Positions 56,701 through 64,000 of a stretch of DNA of 64,000 nt are shown here, one piece after another; within the stretch, counting starts at the first letter, position 1, and each line of letters begins with the position of its first letter. Under the pieces are notes generated by a model, which saw only the letters and a program-made list of their open reading frames with translations, did no database searches and was not told the origin of the DNA. The DNA is from Hansfordia pulvinata. Taxonomy: Eukaryota > Ascomycota > Sordariomycetes > Xylariales. Position numbers and translations under genes: made by a program. The DNA lies in contig BJKQ01000007.1 in the NCBI GenBank assembly GCA_006538405.1, positions 1,860,001-1,924,000 of the forward strand, in the 5' to 3' direction.

Positions 56701-57470
56701 CTAGCTCTTGCCCAGGAATCCTTCCCTCTCCATGACCTCAGGGGCGAACTTGACGAGGAAGACGGTGCGCCCGGGCCACATCTCGCCGGGCTCGTCCGGG
56801 CGGCCGACGGTGTGGGCGGTGACGCGGGCGGGGAAAGCGGAGCCGTCGCAGATGCCCTCGACGATGCCGGCCACGAAGGCGGCGCAGTTGAGCTGGCTCA
56901 TCTCGCGCGGGACGCTGACGTAGCGGTTGACGAGGGGCTCGTTGTCGATGATCATGTACTCGTCGGGCTTGGACGGGTCGCTGCTCTTCTCCAGCCCGTC
57001 GGCTGCCCGCCCGAACAGGTGCGTCCACGCGTTGATCTTGATTAGGTGCAGCAGCGTGATGATGTTGAGCGGGCGCGCCTGCGTCCGCGCCGGCTCTCGG
57101 AACAGCAGCAGGTCCAGCAGCTTCATGCCTATGGGGTGGCCTTGAACATTCAGTCTGCGGAGAGAAAGGTCAGCATGGTTGATTCAACGCCGGTCTCTGC
57201 AGACTGCAGGGCGCAGGGAGATCCAGCCACTCACCCTTTCTCCAGATCCTGTATACTCCGTATGTCCTTCTTGGCGTACTGGACCATCTCGGAAAAGAGA
57301 TAAGCGAAGCTGGCGCTGCTCAGCTCGGCCGTCTTGGAGCGGTTGAGCGGGCGGTGGTAGATGGTCTTGCCGTTGGAGGGATACCGCAGGCCGGGCTGCT
57401 CTTTGCTGGGACCCCCATTGGCGCTGCCGCCTGCGCTCCCGCCGCCCTTGCTGGGCTGTGGATTCGACAT
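56701..57470 (-). CDS. TRS31: TRAPP complex subunit Trs31/TRAPPC5
   Basis: Core Bet3-family subunit of the TRAPP tethering complexes, which act as the Ypt1/Rab1 exchange factor in ER-Golgi traffic. Exons 57470-57235 and 57154-56701 around an 80-nt gtgagt intron give 229 residues. The family signature GKTIYHRPLNRSKTAELS precedes SFAYLFSEMVQYAKK. The splice joins EKG to LNVQGHPIGMKLLDLLLFRE, as expected. The remainder (HLIKINAWTHLFGRAADGLE, DEYMIIDNEPLVNRYVSVP, LNCAAFVAGIVEGICDGS) covers the Bet3-like alpha/beta fold. The N-terminal 35 residues are a Gly/Ser-rich extension. No frame problem. Confidence 0.93.
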
Positions 57471-58329
57471 GATCGGTCGAGCAGCAACGTGATCGAGTCG
57501 GCAGGGGGGGGGGGGAGGAGACCGCTGGCGTTGTTGGCGGGAGTCGTGGTCGAGCGAGCTTCGCGTGGATAATTGCGGGGAGTTGGGCAAGTTAAGACAC
57601 AATGTGTTGGGACTGGGGGGGGGTTTCGGGGGCTCTCGTCGCAATTCCGGTGTCTCTCGCGGGGCTGGGTATCGGCTTCGTTTCTGACAGCTGGGTTGAC
57701 TGGCGCGCTGAGGCTGCTGCGTCTGTGTGATGAGGCTCGTGAAGGTGTGGTCGATAGGCGCGCCCGCCGGGTTGGAGGGGAGCAGATTCCATTGTATCAG
57801 CTTGCACGGTGCAGGGCGGCCGGAGCAGGTACGAGCTGAGTACGAGCAGCGACGCTACGATGCCTCGGAGAGACAGGTACCGTCGTCGTCGTGTCTGTAG
57901 CTCCTGTGGGGCGCCGTCCTCCGTCCTCAGGCGCTCTGCATCCCTGTACCACCTTCCAGACTTCCATCGTGCTGCGCGCGTGTGGCGCAATCCAGAATCT
58001 AGGTAGGTAGGTACATGTAGGAACAACTGCAACAAGTATCAAGTGGTGGCTTCCATGGATGGGGCCTCTGTTACTGGCTGTGTAAAGACCTGATATTATC
58101 CTGTAGCTCGCATCTGCTGCAGAAAGTCTATCCTGGGCGAGTCTAGGTAATTCATCTATCCTTTCCAGAGCTACCTTATCCAAGGGAGAGTCGCCGCTCA
58201 AAGATATCGGATATCAGGCGGCCCCCGTTTGAGCGAGATCCTGGCCGTCGACTGTCTCTTCCTGCAGGCCTTTGCCAGTTCTTGATCTCATGCATGGTAT
58301 CACGTGTCGTCGAGTTCGTTCTCGTCTCA
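57471..58329. other. Intergenic, no gene seen
   Basis: TRS31 promoter and 3' flank of the CRAL-TRIO gene. Contains a G10 run near 57507 and a TAGGTAGGTAGGTAC element near 58000. Open frames here (57592-58201) are not protein-like. Confidence 0.5.
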
Positions 58330-59479
58330 TCAAAGTGCCGTCTCGGCTTCAGCTCCCTCCGCGTTTTCCCGGGCCGTCTCGGCTTCAGCTTCAGCGCCGG
58401 AGGCAGCTTCAGCAGCGACGCCTTGAGAGCTCGCTCCCCTGAGGTAGTCTTCCGACTCGCCAATGTGTTTGCCGCCTGCGATCCACCTGGCCTTCTGCTC
58501 TGCTCGTCGCTCCTCGCAAAGCTTTTGCAGCGCGGGCCAGTAACTCTCGTGGTCGTACTCAAACCCGAGTTCACCTCCGTCAAGCTCGCTGTTCAGCTGC
58601 TCCTTGGGGATAAAATCGGGCAAGGGCTCGTTGAACTTGAGCTTCTCCCGGGTGAAGGGGTCAATGAACGGCGTGATGAGCTTGAAGAAGCCCCAGACAA
58701 TAAACGGCACTAGTATCATCGTAAGTCGGATTTTCTAGACCACAACACGCAAGCAGCCAATAAGCTTGAGAGGAGAAGGCGCATACCGTTGATGACCAGC
58801 GCTCGGCCCAATCGCTCGGGTAGTGCGTCTGCAGAATATTGAGAACCTCCCTGGCCTGGCCCAAGGCGGGCGCTGTGTTGACGCGCGACCTGCTCTTGGC
58901 CATGTTGGTCAGCAGACACAGGGTCTCCTGCTTGGGCGGCAGCAGGTCGAGGGATCGCTCCACCATGAAGACCAGGTGCTGGACTTGGCGAGGGGAGACC
59001 TCCGTGTTCTGCTTGCCCGGGCTCAGGATCTGCACAGGGCGGGCCTGCTTGTCGAATCCCAAGAGGCACTGCTTGCCAGTCTCGTTCTCCGGCGAGATGT
59101 AGTCCCAGGTGAACCCGTCGACGCCGTACTCGCGGCGCCACGTTAGAGTAGCCAGCAGCCGCTTCTCCGATTCCTTCTCGTTCCACTTGGTGGCGCGAAG
59201 GTACCGCACGAGGCACTCGCGGGTCAGCCACTGCTTCTCGCCTTCGGTGATGGGCCCGGCCTTGTCGTCCTTGGCCGGGATCTCTGTCCAACCCCGAGCC
59301 TGCTCCAGGAGCCAGTCATATTTGCCCTGCTGCTCTTCTGTGAGAGCTGGCTTCTCGACCGGGACGCATCCACTGAGAGGCGCCGCCAGAGGGGTCTTTA
59401 GGGGACCGGAGCCGGCTTTCTCGTCGACGATGGTGGGCTCGGCGGTGGCCGCGGGGGGATCAACTTCAGTGGATGCCAT
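58330..59479 (-). CDS. CRAL-TRIO (Sec14-like) lipid-transfer protein, one apparent frameshift
   Basis: Phosphatidylinositol/lipid transfer family. Exons 59479-58787 and 58709-58330 around a 77-nt gtatgc...ctag intron give about 357 residues. N-terminal CRAL-TRIO-N helix bundle: WLTRECLVRYLRATKWNEKE and RLLATLTWRREYGVDGFTWD. The lipid-binding domain follows (QCLLGFDKQARPVQILSPGK; VFMVERSLDLLPPKQETLCL; REVLNILQTHYP). The frame breaks at G3 58818-58820 (CCC on the coding strand); one added C gives THYPERLGRALVIN. It then joins VPFIVWGFFKLITPFIDP across the splice, exactly the Sec14 floor sequence. The C-terminus is an Ala/Glu-rich tail. Start ATG at 59479 (MASTEVDPP). Confidence 0.88.
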
Positions 59480-60529
59480 AGCGCCGGTGCTGACGGATGT
59501 CGTGAATGCAGAAGAAGAACTAGGAGATGATATGGTAGGGATTGATCGGTGTTTGACGGTGAGACGACGGAAGAGACACTAGGTGGCAGGTTTGGCCAGA
59601 GAAGAGACGAAGAAAATCCAAGACAACAGATAGGCTAAAAGCTGAAGGGCGAAGATGATGCGGCGGTCTGGCATCGTCGAGCGAGCTGAGGGACGGCGCC
59701 ACGGAGCCAATCTCCAGGGCTAATCAACGGCGATCCAGCGCTCGGGCTGGGCCCTGCAGCACTGACCGCACCCTAATGAGGCCCGGGGTGGACCGGCCCT
59801 GGTGATCCAATGTTTGTCTGCAGTGAACCCGTAGTGGGAAGCTGCTCGTCGAGTCCCGCCTTCAGGGGTTCGCATGTGTGAACAGTGATGAGAAAGCGAT
59901 CTCGCATTCCAATGGTGGTGTCTCTGGCCAATGTGCCTGTCAATCGATGCGACCAGCGAACGTTGGAAGTCAACGCCGATGATGTTCACTTGAGGTACCA
60001 CCTATCTATTGTCTGTACCGGGCGGCCTGGAGCAAGTTGGATCGATGTCGACAAAAGTACCTTCCGGCCGGTCCCTGGCGCCTGCCCGCGTTGAGGAAAG
60101 ACAAGCTGGACCCTCCCTGCAGCCGAAGATGCCGGCCCGCTTTGGCATTCAGGTACGCACGTTCAAGTACCTAAGTCTCTAACTAGGTACGAAGAGCCCC
60201 ACCTGTCTCGTACCTTTCTCGTTAGGTAATCTTCTACGTTAGCGCAGACTCACAACAGTGCATTCATCCCTGAAAGCCCCGTGGCTACACTCTCCGCCCC
60301 TCCATCCGATCAAGAAATCAATTTACACGCCCGACGCGTCTCCGGCGCGTCTTCACCTCCCGCACCTCCCCACTTGCCAGCTCGTCGGCTCGCCCACCAC
60401 TCACCCACTGCGAACATCTGCGCGCCCATCACGTCACAAGACCCTCTGTCCGACCTCTGCCTATCTACATGTCCTCTTCACTTTACTACTGTTCCGAACC
60501 GTGCCGCTCACGACATACCACCCCCCACC
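59480..60529. other. Divergent promoter region between CRAL-TRIO gene and POL12
   Basis: No gene seen. Includes GTACCT/TAGGTAC elements (59994, 60150-60230) and a CA/CT-rich leader before POL12. Open frames extending POL12 upstream (60281) have several stops in other phases and no conserved character. Confidence 0.5.
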
Positions 60530-62798
60530 ATGGCCGACGCTGATGTCGCCGCGCTCAACGAGCAATTCGCCGCCGGCGACAAGCAGCTCGAGCCCGACGT
60601 CCTCGCCGAGCTGCTGTCCATCATGCGCATGCACTCCCTTTCCCCCCAGGACCTCTTCTTCAAGTGGGAGTCCTTCTGCATCAAGATGGACATGGACGGA
60701 AACAGCGTCTCGGTTCAGAACTTGCGCTCCCTCAAGCAGGACATCCAGGACGCCCTTGAACGCTCCAACCGCAACCAGCCCTCTCACATAAAGTCCGAAA
60801 AGCGTTCCGCCGCCACACCACGTACCGCCACCAAGTCTGGCGCCGGTGATGTCTTTGGCATGTGAGTCTTTTTTCGCTGCCCTATTCCGGTCTGCACACC
60901 TTTACCCAGCGGCCGCTTACACAGACCCTTCTCAGGCTTGACGGGCTCGTCCCCAATACACCCAGCGCCAGCAAGCTCAACAGATCCTCCGCCTCCAACA
61001 AAAAGCCGAATGAGACCCCCTCTGTTACCAGGATAAAGGGCGGCATCCCCGGCAGCTCTCCCGATCACAAATCGCCCTTGCGCGTCGAGAACCAGCTGGG
61101 TTCACTCACGTGAGCATACCCGCAACTGACCCTCCCACAAGTCCCGAGCTTAACACTTGCCCAAGACCCTCTTCTTTCAACGACAGGACAAATGCTGGCG
61201 AGGTGATCGAGGTGCTCAATGAGCACCTGAAGCCTTCCGAGCCCCCTCTGGCCCCCTACGCAGAGTCGCGCATCAAATTGACGGCCGCGTCCGACCAGAA
61301 GAAGCTCGGCTACAAGACGCTCGCCATGAAGGCATCGGAAGCATCAGAAATCCTGGACGACCGGATAGAAGAATTCGCTGCCTTGGTGAAAGATCATCAT
61401 AAGCTGGAAGACGAGGCCTTTGGGAGTGCTGCAAGTCAAAGCACCAACGAAATCGTGGCCGTCGGACGCATTGCGTCGGACTCGGCAGAGGGCAAGCTCA
61501 ACGCGGCTTCTTTGGTGCTCGAGACGTCACGACGTACAGGTAGCGGGAGAAGGATACCTCTGGACATGGCCAAGCTGAACGGACGCTTTCAGGTCTTCCC
61601 GGGGCAGATTGTGGCTTTTAAAGGCAGCAATACGTCAGGTAAGGCGTTCGTGGTCAGGGAAACTCTCGAAATGCCGCCAATGGCTGGCGCCGCCTCGACC
61701 CCGGAAGTGATCGAAAAGCACCGCGAGCGGCTCCGCGGAGGCCCAGACGCCATGGTGGACTCGGACGAAGAACCGGCGTCGCTCAATGTCGTTATCGCAT
61801 CGGGCCCGTACAGCGCGGATGACAACCTTGATTTTGAACCGTTACACGCATTGTGCAGCCAGGCCGCCGACACGTACGCGGATGCCGTGATACTCTGCGG
61901 CCCTTTCATCGACGCCGATCATCCCCTGATCGCAACAGGAGATTTCGACCTTCCCGATGACGTGGACCCGGACACTGCAACTTTGACGACCGTCTTTCGA
62001 CACCTGATATCTCCCGCCTTGCACAGACTGGCAGCAGCGAACCCGCAAGTCACGATTCTTCTCGTGCCATCAGTGCGAGACGCGGTGAGCAAGCACGTCG
62101 CGTGGCCACAGGAGTCGCTCACGGCTCGCAAGGACCTGGGGCTGCCCAAGGCGGCCAAGCTGATCGGCAACCCCATGACGCTATCGCTCAACGAGACGGT
62201 GGTCGGGTCTCATCGCAGGACTGCTTGTGGGATCTCCGCACCGAAGAGCTCGTTGGCGCGCGCCCGGTTGACAGCAACCTCTTCTCCCGCATCACCCGCT
62301 ACCTCGTCGAACAGCGCCACTACTTCCCCGTCTTCCCGCCCACCGACCGTGCCAAGCTGCCCAAGTCCGGCGTTCCAGACGAGGGCGGCCTGCCCACCGG
62401 CCCCGTTCTCGACACAAGTTATCTCCGTCTCGGCGACATGGTGAACGTGCGACCAGACGTGGTCATTGTACCCAGCGCGCTGCCGCCTTTTGCGAGGGTG
62501 CGTCGGCTTATTTTCCCCTTTATTTCTCCCTCTTTCTCTTTCTCTTCCCTCTTTTTTTTTCTTTCTGTGTTCTCCCGTTGTTCGTCGTCTCGTTTGCTGA
62601 CTGTCTTGCTCCCTCCAGGTCGTCGAGAGCGTCGTGTTCATCAACCCGGGCTACGCGTCCAAGCGGCGAGGCGCCGGCACATATGCGCGTGTGGCGCTTC
62701 AGGCTCCCGGCGTTGTCGCAGAGGATGGAGCTGCCGCGGGTGGCTTCGTCAGCCATCGGGTCTTTGAGCGCGCCAGGGTGGAGATCACGAGGGTGTGA
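60530..62798 (+). CDS. POL12: DNA polymerase alpha subunit B (Pol12), one apparent frameshift
   Basis: Regulatory B subunit of the polymerase alpha-primase complex that starts Okazaki fragments. Exons 60530-60861, 60936-61109, 61187-62497 and 62619-62798 (introns of 74, 77 and 121 nt) give about 665 residues. The N-terminal domain (VAALNEQFAAGDKQL, LLSIMRMHSLSPQDLFFKWE) is followed by a Ser/Lys-rich linker. The OB region has NGRFQVFPGQIVAFKGSNTS. The inactive phosphoesterase domain shows VVIASGPYSADDNLDFEPL, ADAVILCGPFIDADHPLI and VTILLVPSVRDA. Exon 3 breaks at GGG 62205-62207; one added G turns NETVVGSHRR into NETVVGVSSQDCLWDLRTEE, the expected Pol12 sequence. Exon 4 begins VVESVVFINPGYASKRRGAG, typical of the C-terminus. 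Confidence 0.9.
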
Positions 62799-63381
62799 TG
62801 TGTCTGCCACCACTTCAACTATCGTAACTTCTGATGGGTCAAACCCCAGAGAGCAATAAGAAAAAAGGAGTATAGCGTACACATAGACTCGGCTGAGGCG
62901 TGATATAGCGTTGAAGATAGATCGGGTACTGGACATCCAGCCGTTGGGCTTTACCTTCGCTGTGCCTATCGTTCGCCCCCGATTGCCCCGCCATCACGAA
63001 TAATGACAAGATGTGATTCGCAGAGCGCAACCATCATGTCCGACACGGAATCGCGGCGCCATGCCCGCCAGGCGCACCGCCGGCTGGTTGTCACATCACT
63101 GTTCCTTAAGATGATAAATTTTGGTTCGCTGCTCTTGGTGGATCAAGCGTCGCTTGGTGAAATACGCCGTGTTGAATACATATGTACATTCCAGAAAAAG
63201 AAACCCAATCCCAGGTCATCCCCTGTCGACCAAACAAGGAATCAAACGCCTTGGCTATGCAGAACATGTGACGTGAACCAGCCACAACGATGAAGGCAAT
63301 AACCCTATAGTATCACAATCCATAATCATCCGACCGTCGTCCAAAATAAGGTCCGCTGCCCGGCTAAAGGGGCAGGTCAAT
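62799..63381. other. Convergent 3' flanks, no gene seen
   Basis: Between the POL12 stop (+) and the USP stop (-). No coding signal. Confidence 0.55.
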
Positions 63382-64000
63382 TCAGCTATTCGGCCATGTC
63401 AGAGGGATAGTGCTGTCGACAACCTCGCCAGGCCGCAGAATTGGACGCAACGGCGATTCTCCCGCTGCTGCAAATTGGCCTCCGGACTGCAAGACAGTGC
63501 CCTGGGTCGTTTTCTCGTCGAAGGCATCAGTAGCTGCATTTAGCTCAGATACAAAAACCGAGTTGGGGTCGACACAGTCGTAAAACAACATGAAAACACC
63601 GCCTTGGGCCAGAACCTGGTCTTCTGACACCTCCCATACACTCTCATCACTCAGGCGCCACCACTTAGAGTCATCCAGAGGCTCGTCTGCAGCTGAATAG
63701 CCGCCAGGGAATTCATTGTCCTCAACTTCGTATTGGTCGCTGGGGTCATTATTGGTCGGTTTGGAAGCCTGGCCCAACGTTTCCTCGAGATTCGGCGGTT
63801 GCGTCGGGTGCTTCCTGTAGCAAATATAGTGGCCATTCTCGTGTCGTCCCTGATGTGTGATGACGGCTCGCAATTCGTAAATAGGACCTGTTATCTTCGA
63901 AGGTGTTGCGTCACCAGAAACCATGGACGAGCGCGGGTCCGCGAACCATTGTTCCTCTTCCGCGGTAGGATTCTTTTCAATAGGGGTTGAGTCTGGGCCC
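63382..64000 (-). CDS. Ubiquitin-specific protease, C-terminal part (cut by the window edge)
   Basis: The C-terminal 206 residues of a USP-family deubiquitinase, continuing beyond the right edge (the frame is open to position 64000, reading DSTPIEKNPTAEEEQWFADP). The catalytic His box is intact: IYELRAVITHQGRHENGHYI, where the His of GHY is the active-site base. The USP end follows: WWRLSDESVWEVSEDQVL and GGVFMLFYDCVD. An Asn/Asp that completes the triad is probably the Asp in LSDESV. The Cys box would lie outside the window. About 75 residues of disordered tail follow. Sequence style suggests a Ubp1/USP1-like fungal enzyme, but this cannot be decided from the fragment. No intron was seen in the visible part. 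Confidence 0.9.
   Translation of the reverse strand, partial: GPDSTPIEKNPTAEEEQWFADPRSSMVSGDATPSKITGPIYELRAVITHQGRHENGHYICYRKHPTQPPNLEETLGQASKPTNNDPSDQYEVEDNEFPGGYSAADEPLDDSKWWRLSDESVWEVSEDQVLAQGGVFMLFYDCVDPNSVFVSELNAATDAFDEKTTQGTVLQSGGQFAAAGESPLRPILRPGEVVDSTIPLTWPNS

Noticed and set aside
1..64000. tRNA, 5S rRNA, CRISPR, insertion sequence or intact transposon
   Set aside because: Scanning by eye for B-box-like GGTTCGAANCC sequences, 5S-like sequence, spaced direct repeats and transposase or reverse-transcriptase motifs gave nothing defensible. A covariance-model scan would be needed to exclude tRNAs.

Overview
The window is nuclear DNA from a filamentous ascomycete fungus (Pezizomycotina), most likely a Sordariomycete. 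Three things point there. The genes have short introns (50-220 nt) with GT...CTRAC-like...YAG signals. The coding third positions are GC-rich. The gene set is typically fungal: MGM1, RIT1, SIS1, CDC34, ROX3/MED19, TRS31, POL12, a GH75 chitosanase and small secreted proteins. No prokaryotic, viral or organellar segment was seen.

Layout, left to right. 0.1-2.2 kb: a CLPTM1-family ER membrane protein (-). 3.1-4.1 kb: a secreted orphan with a phosphoribosyltransferase-like look (-). 4.6-5.5 kb: a tentative two-exon mini-gene and a small cysteine-rich secreted protein (both +). 6.1-7.2 kb: a RING-H2 protein (-). 9.4-12.5 kb: the mitochondrial dynamin MGM1 (+). 13.4-15.4 kb: RIT1 (-). 16.2-17.5 kb: a coiled-coil orphan (-). 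18.8-20.3 kb: a membrane-anchored GH43 protein (-). 25.0-26.4 kb: the Hsp40 SIS1 (-), with a canonical heat-shock element upstream. 29.5-32.7 kb: a UBA-like/UIM/USP-like protein that appears to have lost its catalytic residues (-). 34.4-35.2 kb: a CDC34-type E2 (-). 40.5-41.6 kb: Mediator MED19 (+). 43.0-45.3 kb: a lipase-like alpha/beta hydrolase with a long coiled coil (+). 47.3-48.5 kb: a GH75 chitosanase (+). 49.1-50.1 kb: an NmrA-like oxidoreductase (-). 52.1-53.2 kb: a zinc alcohol dehydrogenase (-). 54.9-55.2 kb: an isolated AT-rich island, followed by a gene remnant (+). 56.7-57.5 kb: TRAPP subunit TRS31 (-). 58.3-59.5 kb: a CRAL-TRIO/Sec14-like protein (-). 60.5-62.8 kb: POL12 (+). 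63.4 kb to the right edge: the C-terminus of a ubiquitin-specific protease (-).

Most genes are unrelated housekeeping functions in no operon-like order. Four ubiquitin-related genes share the window: the RING protein, the USP28-like pseudoenzyme, CDC34 and the partial USP. Secreted or surface proteins (small Cys-rich protein, chitosanase, anchored GH43) are interspersed. Gene-poor stretches at 20.3-25.0 and 35.2-40.5 kb carry no convincing coding sequence. They are rich in short palindromes built from TACGAGTA, TACCTAGGTA and ACATGT.

The most striking technical observation is that at least eight reading-frame breaks in six recognisable conserved genes, plus a probable ninth in a gene remnant, are each repaired by adding one C or G to a C/G run. 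This points to systematic homopolymer under-calling in the assembly rather than to pseudogenes. Gene boundaries here were built by joining frames and splice signals by eye, so exon ends are predictions.
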